A stretch of DNA of 38,583 nt from Lachnospiraceae bacterium (GTDB lineage: Bacteria; Bacillota; Clostridia; Lachnospirales; Lachnospiraceae): assembly GCA_016281335.1 (NCBI GenBank), contig JAEEIK010000022.1, positions 1 through 38,583 on the forward strand. The letters run 5' to 3'. Every line of letters starts with the position of its first letter. Positions within the stretch are counted from its first letter, which is position 1. A model generated the notes under the pieces. That model ran no database searches and had not been told where the DNA came from. It saw only the letters and a list, made by a program, of their open reading frames with translations. Of the stretch, positions 1 through 7,252 are shown in pieces. The position numbers and the translations under genes were made by a program.

Positions 1-294
1 AAACTTTGCGAGTTCCCTTGCAGGAGCGGTAGCATCAGTCTTTGATACAGCCATTGCGCTGGGTCCCTCAAGGAACTGATCGAGCTGCTCGCAGTCCGTA
101 TCCTTGAAAGCAAAACGCATCATGGTGTTCTTGTATACCTTATAAGTGATGCCTGCCTCACGGAGATTACGACGAAGCTGTGTATCTTCCGCAACGGTAA
201 GGCCTCTGTGGTCTACAAGTACCACTGACTGCGCATCCTTTATCGCCTCGGCTATCTCCGCTACGATAGGCTGCTTCAGTTCTACCTTTGCCAT
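1..294 (-). CDS. rplJ: 50S ribosomal protein L10, N-terminal part (runs off left edge)
   Basis: Ninety-eight codons of L10 are visible, starting at an ATG at 294 and reading off the left end without a stop. The protein begins MAKVELKQPIVAEIAEAIKD and continues through SVVLVDHRGL, the conserved L10 N-terminal region that binds 23S rRNA at the base of the L7/L12 stalk. An AGGAGG-like site lies at about 302-309. The gene is preceded by an L10 leader and its own promoter, so it is probably a separate transcription unit with rplL, which would lie outside the window. Identification is secure; only the C-terminal half is missing because of the window edge. Confidence 0.95.
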   Translation of the reverse strand, partial: MAKVELKQPIVAEIAEAIKDAQSVVLVDHRGLTVAEDTQLRRNLREAGITYKVYKNTMMRFAFKDTDCEQLDQFLEGPSAMAVSKTDATAPARELAKF

Positions 295-336
295 CTTTGT
301 TTCCCTCCTTTTCATATTTTGTTGCCGATAAGGAGT

Positions 337-364
337 ATAAAAAAGCTCCGACAAAATGCCGGAG
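337..364 (-). terminator. Attenuator-type terminator hairpin at the end of the L10 leader
   Basis: Read on the minus strand, CTCCGGCA and TGTCGGAG (364-357 and 353-346) form an 8-bp stem with a 3-nt loop, followed by a run of six T with one interruption down to about 337. It sits inside the rplJ leader, about 45 nt before the start codon. This position is that of the conditional terminator found in Firmicute L10 leaders, where L10(L12)4 binding to the upstream RNA decides whether transcription goes on. Confidence 0.7.
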
Positions 365-457
365 GATAAGTATCGTTATACTTCTTCTCCTCGGCAGGTA
401 GCGATGCTTTACGTCTTAAGACACCTGCTGTCTTCGGCATGGCCGTCAAACGCGACC
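340..457 (-). ncRNA. Ribosomal protein L10 leader RNA
   Basis: The 5' leader of rplJ carries the hallmarks of the Rfam L10_leader class: an AGACAGCAGGTG segment, a GTCTTAAGACG-type stem near 410-425, and TAAAGCATCGCTACCTGCCGAGGAG (around 379-405) in the kink-turn-bearing core, then the terminator hairpin. Family knowledge says that the L10(L12)4 complex binds this leader to limit rplJL expression. I see the sequence blocks and order directly; I did not fold the RNA computationally. The 5' end is set from the promoter at 464-493. Confidence 0.8.
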
Positions 458-463
458 TCATCT

Positions 464-493
464 AAAATACATCAAATGATATATATTTGTCAA
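464..493 (-). promoter_or_regulatory. Promoter for the L10 leader/rplJ
   Basis: On the minus strand a perfect -35 TTGACA (493-488) is followed after 18 bp by TATTTT (469-464). Predicted transcription start is near 457, just before the L10 leader. It lies in the 3' gap behind the capA-like gene and makes rplJL independent of the upstream rplKA unit. Confidence 0.7.
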
Positions 494-512
494 GCATTTT
501 TTTAGGCCTCTC

Positions 513-1769
513 TCACCACGTCACATACCCCTCGTCATCGATCTCCACATTCGGCGATATACTCCTCATATACTCTATGAGTCTTGTTGCCTCTGCATCG
601 TGAAGCAGCTTCACTGCCGAGCCTGACTGCAGGCAGGGTACGAATCTCAGACTCTTCAGCTTTTTGTCCGCAAGCTTCACTTCTACCATGCAGCTGTCGA
701 GAGTCTTTGAGTTAAACCAGAAATTTCCGGTACTGTATACTATAGGCACATCGTTCATCACGGATATGGGCTGCAATATATGAGGATGCGCGCCGATTAT
801 CAGATCGGCGCCGCTCTGTGTAAGCTCCGGCGCCTGCTGGTTCTGACACCAGTCGGGATCCACTTCCCTCTCCGTTCCCCAGTGGATGAAGAGTATCACA
901 TAATCGCTGTTTGCCTTGGCTTCTTTCAGCACTTCCACGAGTTTATCGGCGCTGGGCCAGCATCTGAGCATGCCGGCTGCATCTTCAGTCGCTGAGATCG
1001 AATGGGGATTGCCCATGCGCTCTATCTGCGTGGCAGCGACTATGGCTATCTTCATATCCGCCGCATAAAGATATATAGGCCTTGCAGCTTCCGATATATC
1101 GTGTCCGCCGCCCACATAAGGAATATTCGCATCATCAAGTACGTCCATGGTATCCAGGAAAGCATCCATGCCCCAGTCAAAAGCATGATTATTGGCAACA
1201 CCCGCTATATCCACTCCCATTTCCTTCAGGATGTTCACCGAATCAGGCTGAGCCCTGAAGGTATAGGTCTTGCCTGCCGCAGGGGTTCCCCTGTCTGAAA
1301 AAGGAAACTCATTGTTGATCATCAGGACATCGGCAGCTCTCATCTCATCCAGCAGATCGGAAGAGATGCACTTTTCCAGCGCGCCGCCTCTGTTCCTGTA
1401 CGCCGTATAAATGGCATATCCCGGATCCAGCAGAACATCACCGGTAAAGGCCAGGCTCACTTCATCTTCAGCAGCTGTCTTTACCGCATACTCGTTATCC
1501 GGACTTATGCCTTCGCCCAAAATGGTATACAGCTCTTCCGGCCCCGGTGTCGGTGTGGGATCCGGAGTCGGCGTTACGGTGGGTGTAGGATCCGCCGCTA
1601 TTTCGATAACGCGCTTATCCGCTTCTGTCGGCGCCGGCTTCTCCGTCACGGCCTGCAGCGGATCACTGATATCTTCCTTTTCAGGCGTGCCGTATATGAG
1701 CAGTCCCAAGATGCCCAGGCATAATACCGCCGCAAGAGTTATAAAGAATATCTTTACTTTCCTGTTCAA
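513..1769 (-). CDS. CapA family protein (poly-gamma-glutamate synthesis-like metallophosphatase fold)
   Basis: A 418-residue membrane-anchored protein of the PGA_cap/CapA family, which has a calcineurin-like phosphoesterase fold. Residues 8-28 form one transmembrane segment; residues 61-78 are a Pro-Thr-rich linker; the domain follows outside the membrane. Metal-site motifs are visible: GDVLLDPG (110-117), NNE (152-154), ANNHAFDWG (192-200), HWGTE (296-300), GAHPH (326-330) and GNF (348-350). The start is a TTG at 1769 preceded by AGGAGA six bases upstream; no in-frame ATG fits. The gene sits alone between rplA and the L10 leader, an unusual place. No capB/capC synthesis genes are here, so a role in poly-gamma-glutamate export is not supported; a cell-surface phosphoesterase is the safest statement. 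Confidence 0.85.
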   Translation of the reverse strand: MNRKVKIFFITLAAVLCLGILGLLIYGTPEKEDISDPLQAVTEKPAPTEADKRVIEIAADPTPTVTPTPDPTPTPGPEELYTILGEGISPDNEYAVKTAAEDEVSLAFTGDVLLDPGYAIYTAYRNRGGALEKCISSDLLDEMRAADVLMINNEFPFSDRGTPAAGKTYTFRAQPDSVNILKEMGVDIAGVANNHAFDWGMDAFLDTMDVLDDANIPYVGGGHDISEAARPIYLYAADMKIAIVAATQIERMGNPHSISATEDAAGMLRCWPSADKLVEVLKEAKANSDYVILFIHWGTEREVDPDWCQNQQAPELTQSGADLIIGAHPHILQPISVMNDVPIVYSTGNFWFNSKTLDSCMVEVKLADKKLKSLRFVPCLQSGSAVKLLHDAEATRLIEYMRSISPNVEIDDEGYVTW

Positions 1770-1782
1770 TGCATTCTCCTGT

Positions 1783-1817
1783 AAAAAAAGGATGCTGCAC
1801 TATAGGGTGCAGCATCC
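1783..1817 (-). terminator. Rho-independent terminator of the rplKA unit
   Basis: On the minus strand GGATGCTGCAC (1817-1807) pairs perfectly with GTGCAGCATCC (1800-1790) around a 6-nt loop, followed by seven T (1789-1783). The ribosome site of the capA-like gene begins two bases later, so capA must be read by read-through or from a start inside or upstream of the hairpin. Confidence 0.92.
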
Positions 1818-1832
1818 TTAAACAAAACTTTT

Positions 1833-2522
1833 TTAGAACTTCGCGGTACTTACTCTGACGCCGGGGCCCATGGTCGTTGTTAGGGTTACGCTCTTTAAGT
1901 ACTGGCCTTTAAGAGTGCTCGGCTTTGCCTTGATTATGGCATCCATAAGCGCATTGAAGTTTTCCGTAAGCTGCTCCTCGGTGAAAGATGCCTTTCCGAT
2001 AGGGCAGTGGATGATGTTGCTCTTGTCAAGTCTGTACTCGATCTTACCTGCTTTGATCTCTGCAACTGCCTTTGCAACATCCATGGTAACTGTTCCTGCC
2101 TTGGGGTTGGGCATGAGTCCCTTAGGACCGAGCACCTTACCGAGGCGACCTACAACACCCATCATATCGGGAGTTGCTACTACTACGTCGAAATCAAGCC
2201 ATCCGTCGTTCTGGATCTTGGGTATCAGCTCCTCGCCGCCTACGTGATCAGCGCCGGCCTGCTCAGCCTCGTTGATCTTATCGCCTTTAGCGAATACCAA
2301 TACTCTCACAGTCTTACCTGTTCCGTTGGGAAGTCCTACAGCGCCTCTTATCTGCTGCTCTGCGTGACGTCCGTCGCAACCGGTACGGATATGGATTTCT
2401 ACTGTCTCATCAAACTTTGCAACGGTAGCTTTCTTAACCATTGCTATTGCTTCCGCGGGCTCGTAATAAGTCGCGCGGTCGTACTGCCCTAAGGCATTCT
2501 TATATTTCTTTCCGTGCTTCAT
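1833..2522 (-). CDS. rplA: 50S ribosomal protein L1
   Basis: A 229-residue L1, the usual family length. The N-terminus [15 protein letters not shown] and the core segments [16 protein letters not shown] and GKIEYRLDK are diagnostic. L1 binds 23S rRNA helix 76-78 and forms the mobile L1 stalk near the E-site; in many bacteria it also represses its own operon. It follows rplK after 13 bases and is the last gene before a strong terminator. The start ATG at 2522 has GGAGGG just upstream. Nothing in the sequence is truncated or odd. Confidence 0.98.
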   Translation of the reverse strand: MKHGKKYKNALGQYDRATYYEPAEAIAMVKKATVAKFDETVEIHIRTGCDGRHAEQQIRGAVGLPNGTGKTVRVLVFAKGDKINEAEQAGADHVGGEELIPKIQNDGWLDFDVVVATPDMMGVVGRLGKVLGPKGLMPNPKAGTVTMDVAKAVAEIKAGKIEYRLDKSNIIHCPIGKASFTEEQLTENFNALMDAIIKAKPSTLKGQYLKSVTLTTTMGPGVRVSTAKF

Positions 2523-2535
2523 TTACTTACCCTCC

Positions 2536-2961
2536 TTATTCTTCAACTGTTACGCCCATGCTTCTGCATGTGCCTGCTATCATAGACATTGCTGCTTCAA
2601 GAGATGCTGCATTAAGATCCGGCATCTTCAGTTCTGCTATCTCCTTAACCTTTTCCTTGGAGATGGTAGCAACCTTTGTCTTGTTGGGTACTGCGGATGC
2701 GCTCTTTAAGTTGCATGCCTTCTTGATCAGTACCGGCGCAGGAGGGGTCTTAGTAATGAAACTGAATGACCTGTCTGCGTAAACCGTGATGACCACGGGG
2801 ATGATGAGATCTCCCTGATCAGCTGTCTTAGCGTTGAACTGCTTCGTAAATTCTACGATGTTAACGCCGTGCTGACCCAGCGCAGGACCTACCGGGGGTG
2901 CCGGTGTTGCCTTGCCTGCAGGGATCTGCAGTTTAATGTAACCTTCAACTTTCTTTGCCAT
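2536..2961 (-). CDS. rplK: 50S ribosomal protein L11
   Basis: A 141-residue L11 of normal length. The N-terminal domain begins [20 protein letters not shown] and holds the [14 protein letters not shown] motif; the C-terminal RNA-binding domain ends with [12 protein letters not shown]11 binds the GTPase-associated region of 23S rRNA and is the site of thiopeptide action and of RelA sensing. AAGGAGG precedes the ATG at 2961. It lies downstream of nusG with a 75-nt gap that holds a hairpin. Confidence 0.98.
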   Translation of the reverse strand: MAKKVEGYIKLQIPAGKATPAPPVGPALGQHGVNIVEFTKQFNAKTADQGDLIIPVVITVYADRSFSFITKTPPAPVLIKKACNLKSASAVPNKTKVATISKEKVKEIAELKMPDLNAASLEAAMSMIAGTCRSMGVTVEE

Positions 2962-2985
2962 TTTGGCTTCCTCCTTAAAATTTAT

Positions 2986-3019
2986 GTGGTAGTGGCGCCG
3001 ACGCTATGCCGGCTCCCAC
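2986..3019 (-). promoter_or_regulatory. Hairpin in the nusG-rplK gap
   Basis: On the minus strand GTGG...CCAC (outer arms at 3019-3016 and 2989-2986) encloses an inner stem GCCGGC/GTCGGC with a 5-nt loop. It is not followed by a T-run, so it is not a simple terminator. It is at the position where an rRNA-mimic or processing stem could sit ahead of rplK; its function is unknown to me. Confidence 0.4.
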
Positions 3020-3036
3020 AATAAACCCATGGTAAA

Positions 3037-3723
3037 TCAATCTATCTTCTTTACCTGTGAGAATCCCAGTTCTACGGGAGTCTCGCGTCCGAACATCTCA
3101 ACCATGATGGTACAGGTCTGCTTGTTCTCGTCGATCTTCGAAACGTTTCCGATGGTCTCTCTCCATGCGCCCTCTGTTACGCGGATCGTATCGCCTACCG
3201 CAAACTCTGCCTTTGCGATCTTCTCCTGATCGATCATGGTTATCTCATAATCATCGAGAGGAACGGGTTTGCTTCCGGGACCTACGAAACCGGTCACGCC
3301 TCTGGTATTTCTTACAACGTACCATGCATCATTATCGTCTGCATCCATATGTATAAGAACATATCCGGGCAGCACCTTCTTCTGCACATTCTTCCTTCCG
3401 GTAGAACGTATCTCCAGAACGTCCTGCATAGGTACGCGCACCTCAAGGATCTTATCTTCAAGGTGACGGTTCTCTATGGCTTTTTCAATATTAGCCTTAA
3501 CCTTTTTCTCATATCCGGAATAGGTATGTACAACATACCATCCCATTCCGCGTCCGGATTTATTCTCGCTCTGACCTATATCATGATCCTCAAGAGATTT
3601 CTGTATCTCCTCGTCAGTCGCGGTCCTGACCGGCTTTAATATCTCGCTGCTCTCTTCGGGAGCAGAAAGTATTGACTTTAATTCGCCCAGACGTTTTATC
3701 TTTGCACCTTTTGTCTCCGCCAT
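3037..3723 (-). CDS. nusG: Transcription termination/antitermination protein NusG with long N-terminal extension
   Basis: A 228-residue NusG. The NGN domain starts near residue 60 (GMGWYVVHTYSGYEKKVKAN) and the KOW domain near residue 175 (VGDTIRVTEGAW...). NusG binds the RNA polymerase clamp and in Firmicutes promotes or modulates pausing; it also couples to the ribosome and Rho. The usual length is about 175-185 residues, so about 58 N-terminal residues are additional: charged, with KIKRLGELK and EESSEILKP segments, no predicted membrane helix. The ATG at 3723 has AAGGAGTG upstream and no better in-frame start lies near the NGN domain, so the extension is probably real. It lies between secE and rplK as in most bacteria. 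Confidence 0.96.
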   Translation of the reverse strand: MAETKGAKIKRLGELKSILSAPEESSEILKPVRTATDEEIQKSLEDHDIGQSENKSGRGMGWYVVHTYSGYEKKVKANIEKAIENRHLEDKILEVRVPMQDVLEIRSTGRKNVQKKVLPGYVLIHMDADDNDAWYVVRNTRGVTGFVGPGSKPVPLDDYEITMIDQEKIAKAEFAVGDTIRVTEGAWRETIGNVSKIDENKQTCTIMVEMFGRETPVELGFSQVKKID

Positions 3724-3739
3724 TTTTACACTCCTTTAT

Positions 3740-3946
3740 TTAAAAAGTGGTAAGCCAGTCCACACCATACTTAAGCACCAAATCTATCAATGCTATGAGT
3801 ATAGCGAGGAGCGCGGAAACGATAACAACAGCCGTCGTCTGCTTAGTCAGAGACTGCTTATCCGGCCATGTGATCTTCTTGAACTCGGTCTTTACACCCT
3901 TGGTAAAACTGGGCTTCTTAGCTTTCTTTTCACCTGAATTAGCCAT
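3740..3946 (-). CDS. secE: Preprotein translocase subunit SecE
   Basis: A 68-residue single-span SecE, the short Gram-positive form. The cytoplasmic amphipathic helix is represented by GVKTEFKKITWPDKQSL, followed by the transmembrane segment TAVVIVSALLAILIALIDLV and a short tail. SecE clamps SecY in the SecYEG channel. Position between rpmG and nusG matches the standard rpmG-secE-nusG order. Start ATG at 3946 has an AGGTG site upstream. Confidence 0.95.
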   Translation of the reverse strand: MANSGEKKAKKPSFTKGVKTEFKKITWPDKQSLTKQTTAVVIVSALLAILIALIDLVLKYGVDWLTTF

Positions 3947-3977
3947 GACACCTCTATCCTTTTCTTATTGACCCGAA

Positions 3978-4127
3978 TTACTTGGTTTCCTTATGCAGCG
4001 TATGAGTCTTGCAGAATCTGCAATACTTCTTTGTCTCCATACGATCGGGATGTGTCTTCTTATCTTTCATTGTGTCATAGTTGCGGCGCTTGCACTCTGT
4101 GCATGCCAGTGTTATCCTTGTACGCAT
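3978..4127 (-). CDS. rpmG: 50S ribosomal protein L33
   Basis: A 49-codon gene, beginning [17 protein letters not shown] and ending [12 protein letters not shown]. Four cysteines at 9, 12, 36 and 39 in two CxxC pairs form a zinc ribbon, so this is the zinc-binding (C+) paralogue of L33 rather than the zinc-free one. GGAGGA lies 6 bases upstream of the ATG at 4127. It is the first gene after a consensus promoter and heads the secE-nusG cluster. Confidence 0.95.
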   Translation of the reverse strand: MRTRITLACTECKRRNYDTMKDKKTHPDRMETKKYCRFCKTHTLHKETK

Positions 4128-4181
4128 CTTCGTTTCCTCCTAAATCATACACAAAAAAAAGAGTTTTTCACTCGAAACCAA

Positions 4182-4210
4182 ACTATACACTATCCCCCTG
4201 CGCTTGTCAA
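4182..4210 (-). promoter_or_regulatory. Strong housekeeping promoter for rpmG-secE-nusG-rplKA
   Basis: On the minus strand TTGACA (4210-4205), a 17-bp spacer, then TATAGT (4187-4182). Near-perfect sigma-A promoter, predicted start near 4175, about 48 nt before rpmG. The rest of the gap between rpmG and the plus-strand gene (4128-4486) holds this promoter, a weak plus-strand promoter candidate and a TTTCCGGAAA palindrome at 4342-4351, and no further gene that I can see. Confidence 0.88.
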
Positions 4211-4316
4211 TATTTTTTTTCAAAGCTTCTCCCATCTCATCATTTTTGAGGCATCTCTCCGCCGTCCTGTCTCTAAACTATTTTCGGAATCTCTCGATAT
4301 AAATAATATCCGGAGC

Positions 4317-4345
4317 TTGTCAGTGCGCAGGGCAGAGTTTATTTC
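4317..4345 (+). promoter_or_regulatory. Possible promoter for the calcium-loop protein gene
   Basis: TTGTCA (4317-4322), 17-bp spacer, TATTTC (4340-4345). The -35 is good and the -10 is poor. It is the best plus-strand candidate in the gap. A transcript starting near 4352 would precede both possible start codons of the gene. Confidence 0.35.
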
Positions 4346-4486
4346 CGGAAATATAATACACATACCATGAGCACAGGGATGTCGGAGAGGAGCAGGCAGG
4401 AAGCCCGCGCCGGATCGGATATCTTTTTTCTTATGGAGGAGGGAGCCAAAAGACGAAAAAGTGCCCTTGGGGAAAGCGAGGGACTA

Positions 4487-5491
4487 ATGATAATAGAATC
4501 AGGCAGCCTGGAAATGGCCGCTAAGCGAAGCTACGCCAAAGTGAACTTTAATTCCTACGGCATCAGCATGGGAAATACTTCCGGCGCCGGCCGCTTAAAC
4601 GGGAACGGCAGTTTTATGGAATACCTGCAGAATAAGGATGCAAACGCAGCCGTAAAGTCGGGCAGCATTAATCGCAGCGTAAAGCAAAGCCCGCAAGATG
4701 CACTCGAGACCATAAGACGTCAGAGCCTTATGTACATTTTAAATGCGATCCACAGACTCTTCAGGAAAAGAGACGGTCTGCAGATGACTGCTGATACCAT
4801 AGGCTTTGCGGACGGCATGGTAAGCATTTCCGAGAGAAGTTATTCCGTGGAAACCGAGGAAACAGTTTTTGATACAAAGGGAAGCGTGGTAACAAAGGAC
4901 GGCCGGAAGATCGATTTTAATCTGAACGTATCCATGAGCCGCCGCTTTGAACAGTATTTTGAGAAGCGTACCGATATAGGAAATCTCATCGATCCGCTGG
5001 TCATAAGTCTTGACAGCATACCCGCAGGTCTTTCGGACCAGAAGATAATGTTTGACCTGGATGCCGACGGCACAGAAGACAGCATTTCGGTACCCACCGG
5101 CGGAGGTTTCCTTGCCCTTGATAAAAATGAGGACGGCAGCATCAATGACGGCAGCGAACTCTTCGGGCCGCGTTCGGGCGACGGTTTCGCAGACCTTGCA
5201 GAATACGACTCTGACCATAATGGCTGGATAGACGAAGCAGACCCGATATTTGAGAAGCTGAAGATCTGGGTCATCGACGCAAAGGGAGACAAAAAACTGT
5301 ATTCACTTAAGGATAAGAATATAGGTGCCATTTCGCTGATGAGCGCAGACACCGAGTTTTCACTGACCTCCCTGCAGGATAACAGTTTAAACGGCAAGAT
5401 CCGCAAGAGCGGTGTCTTCTTATATGAAGACGGACGCGCCGGCAGCATCATGCACATTGACCTGCTGTCACGGGAACGATTCCGCGGCTGA
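4487..5491 (+). CDS. Protein with EF-hand/dockerin-like calcium loops, function unknown
   Basis: Taken from the ATG at 4487 it has 334 residues; the frame is open further up to an ATG at 4367 (374 residues). I prefer 4487 because GAGG stands five bases before it, whereas the upstream starts have no ribosome site. No signal peptide or membrane segment. Residues 65-95 form a helix with RRQSLMYILNAIHRLFRKRD. The C-terminal half has three acidic loops: DLDADGTED (190-198), DKNEDGSINDGSE (212-224) and DSDHNGWIDEAD (241-252), spaced like the calcium loops of EF-hand, dockerin or FG-GAP-like proteins. I do not recognise the family beyond this. The lack of an export signal argues against a cellulosomal dockerin. 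It lies alone, divergent from rpmG. Confidence 0.7.
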   Translation: MIIESGSLEMAAKRSYAKVNFNSYGISMGNTSGAGRLNGNGSFMEYLQNKDANAAVKSGSINRSVKQSPQDALETIRRQSLMYILNAIHRLFRKRDGLQMTADTIGFADGMVSISERSYSVETEETVFDTKGSVVTKDGRKIDFNLNVSMSRRFEQYFEKRTDIGNLIDPLVISLDSIPAGLSDQKIMFDLDADGTEDSISVPTGGGFLALDKNEDGSINDGSELFGPRSGDGFADLAEYDSDHNGWIDEADPIFEKLKIWVIDAKGDKKLYSLKDKNIGAISLMSADTEFSLTSLQDNSLNGKIRKSGVFLYEDGRAGSIMHIDLLSRERFRG

Positions 5492-5510
5492 TCCGTATCG
5501 AAAAGCTGTT

Positions 5511-5539
5511 TTGACACTCCGGAAATTTAATGTTATAAT
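5511..5539 (+). promoter_or_regulatory. Consensus promoter for the 5577 gene
   Basis: TTGACA (5511-5516), 17-bp spacer, TATAAT (5534-5539): a perfect sigma-A promoter. Predicted start near 5546, about 30 nt before the start codon, with AGGAGG in between. Confidence 0.92.
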
Positions 5540-5576
5540 TTGCAACGTTCATATTTTAATTTAGGAGGTCAGAGAT

Positions 5577-6053
5577 ATGCCGACTTGGCTGATAGTTTTA
5601 CTTATAATAATGGCAGTCATAATCGTATTGCTCGTACTTCTTTATTTTGCAGGAAAGAAACTTCAACAGAAACAGGCCGAGCAGGAAGAGATGCTGCAGG
5701 CTCATAAACAGACCGTAAGTCTCTTAGTCATTGACAAGAAGAGGATAAAGGTCCAGGACGCAAAGCTGCCGGAATCGGTGATCAGCCAGCTGCCCAAGAT
5801 ATACCGCAAGATGAAAGCGCCGATGGTCAAAGTCAAGATCGGACCGCAGATAACCACGATGTTCTGTGATGAAAAGATCTTCGATTATGTACCGGTCAAA
5901 AAGGAAGTAAAGGCCGAAGTAAGCGGTATGTATCTGGTAGGGATCAAAGGCATCCACGGCACACAGATACAGAAAGAGCAAAAGAAAAAGAGCCGTTTCA
6001 AACAGACTCTTGAGAAGCTCCAGGAAAAGGCCGGAGCAAAGCCCATTAAGTAA
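5577..6053 (+). CDS. Conserved-looking membrane-anchored protein of unknown function
   Basis: A 158-residue protein. Residues 4-25 form one hydrophobic segment near the N-terminus, followed by a basic stretch GKKLQQKQAEQEE, so the remainder is expected to face the cytoplasm. The middle (about 45-125) is a small globular region with many Lys and Val; the tail is Lys-rich and helical (QKEQKKKSRFKQTLEKLQEK). AGGAGG lies 7 bases before the ATG. It is monocistronic, with a perfect promoter and a strong terminator, so it should be well expressed. I do not recognise a named domain. YajC is superficially similar in its short N-terminal anchor but the downstream sequence does not match what I know of YajC. 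Confidence 0.75.
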   Translation: MPTWLIVLLIIMAVIIVLLVLLYFAGKKLQQKQAEQEEMLQAHKQTVSLLVIDKKRIKVQDAKLPESVISQLPKIYRKMKAPMVKVKIGPQITTMFCDEKIFDYVPVKKEVKAEVSGMYLVGIKGIHGTQIQKEQKKKSRFKQTLEKLQEKAGAKPIK

Positions 6054-6060
6054 ACTTATA

Positions 6061-6105
6061 CGGAGGCGCGTTTTTCAGGTGAAGAACGCGCCTCCGGTTT
6101 CTTTT
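6061..6105 (+). terminator. Rho-independent terminator embedded in the convergent gene's 3' end
   Basis: CGGAGGCGCGTT (6061-6072) pairs with AACGCGCCTCCG (6085-6096), then GTTTCTTTT. The 12-bp stem also encodes the last residues (GGAFFT) and stop of the convergent minus-strand gene. On the minus strand there is no T-run after the stem, so it is mainly a plus-strand terminator. Confidence 0.85.
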
Positions 6106-6527
6106 GAACGCGCTTCAAGTTTCAGCTTGCATTCCGCAAACAGATCATAGTTCAGGTCCAGATAATAGAGTATATCCAGCTTCATGCTGTCCTCATCTTC
6201 CTCTATCTTTATGTTTGCCGTATCTATACCCACTACCATGTTGCCGAAGGGTGTGCGGTAAGTGCTGATGTTCTTCTGCCCTTCAATGAAGAGCATGGAG
6301 GTGCTGACTCTTCCCTTTTTTGAAAGTTCAACTCTCTCACCGCTTATCTTTATGGTATTCTTCGTATCCGGTTCCCCGCCGTCCATGGCTTCCGAATACA
6401 TCAGATATATGGTATCACCCTTCTTATGATACTGCCCTGCCACTATCAGCTCCACTTCATCCTGATGCGGCTCTGCCGAAGTATCAAACTGAAGTCCTTT
6501 TATCGATATCAGTACATCCTTTGTCAT
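6075..6527 (-). CDS. DUF1934 domain protein (YwiB-like)
   Basis: A 150-residue protein that matches the DUF1934/YwiB family in length and pattern: MTKDVLISIKGLQF at the start, then EVELIVAGQYHKKGDTIYLMYSE and a central YRTPFGNMVVGIDT. These proteins have a lipocalin/calycin-like barrel; no enzyme role is established. No signal peptide, so it is cytoplasmic. Its ATG at 6527 overlaps the TAA of the GntR regulator by one base, so the two are translationally coupled. The last codons lie inside the terminator stem of the opposing gene. Confidence 0.85.
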   Translation of the reverse strand: MTKDVLISIKGLQFDTSAEPHQDEVELIVAGQYHKKGDTIYLMYSEAMDGGEPDTKNTIKISGERVELSKKGRVSTSMLFIEGQKNISTYRTPFGNMVVGIDTANIKIEEDEDSMKLDILYYLDLNYDLFAECKLKLEARSKETGGAFFT

Positions 6528-7204
6528 TACTCAAATTTTTCCGAAAAAACAGCCTGCTGCCATTCCACATGCTTGCCCGCTTCACGTCCCGCTTCCTCGG
6601 CTTTTCCTTCCTTTATCTTTTCAAAAATGCTTCTGTGTTCGCCTATCAGACGCTCATACAGATTCTCATTCTTCAGTGTCTCATATCTGTAACGGTATAC
6701 CTGTTCCCTGAGATGTTTCGTAAGCTGCAGCAGCCTTTCATTGTTAGCCGCTTCTATGATCGCATTGTGGAAGTCTCCGTCGGTCTCCGTTATCTTCTTT
6801 AAATTCCTTGTCTTTATGGCGCTCTCAAATGTAAGCATCTTCTGCTGTATATTCTCAAGCTGCTCTTTTGTCACTCTCTCGCAGGCAAGTCTGCAGGCGA
6901 ATTCGTCCAGGTTGATACGAAGCTCCAGCACATCCTGCATATCCTTTCTGCTGGGCATCGCCACTCTTGCTCCGCGCCTGGGCTGTATCTGCGCCAGTCC
7001 TTCGGCTTCCAGCATCCTTATGGCTTCCCTGACGGGCGTACGGCTCACACCCATATCTTCCGCAAGAGCCACTTCCGGAAGTCTGGTCCCCGGAGGCATA
7101 TCCCCATAAAGGATCGCGCTCCTCATGGCATTGAAAACCTCATCCCTGAGCGGAAGGTTCTCATTTTCCGTCTGTGCCATATACTTGTTCCAATCGATCT
7201 TCAT
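6527..7204 (-). CDS. GntR family transcriptional regulator with FCD domain
   Basis: A 225-residue FadR-subfamily regulator. The winged helix-turn-helix is at residues 18-80, with the family signature PPGTRLPEVALAEDMGVSRTPVREAIRMLEAEGL; the all-helical FCD effector domain follows (about 87-212) with LRINLDEFACRLACERV and histidine DFHNAIIEAANN and GEHRSIFE segments that usually bind a metal and an organic acid. Effector unknown. It lies 48 bp behind ispE and overlaps the DUF1934 gene. A GGGGGTG-like site precedes the ATG at 7204. No dedicated metabolic gene beside it suggests its target, and FCD proteins often control sugar acid use. Confidence 0.93.
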   Translation of the reverse strand: MKIDWNKYMAQTENENLPLRDEVFNAMRSAILYGDMPPGTRLPEVALAEDMGVSRTPVREAIRMLEAEGLAQIQPRRGARVAMPSRKDMQDVLELRINLDEFACRLACERVTKEQLENIQQKMLTFESAIKTRNLKKITETDGDFHNAIIEAANNERLLQLTKHLREQVYRYRYETLKNENLYERLIGEHRSIFEKIKEGKAEEAGREAGKHVEWQQAVFSEKFE

Positions 7205-7252
7205 ACGCTACACCCCCTCTGTTCCGGGCACCCCTGCACCCTTATGTCACGT

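Noticed and set aside
4367..4486. Upstream extension (40 codons) of the calcium-loop protein
   Set aside because: None of the upstream ATGs (4367, 4379, 4433) has a ribosome site; the start at 4487 does. It remains possible.
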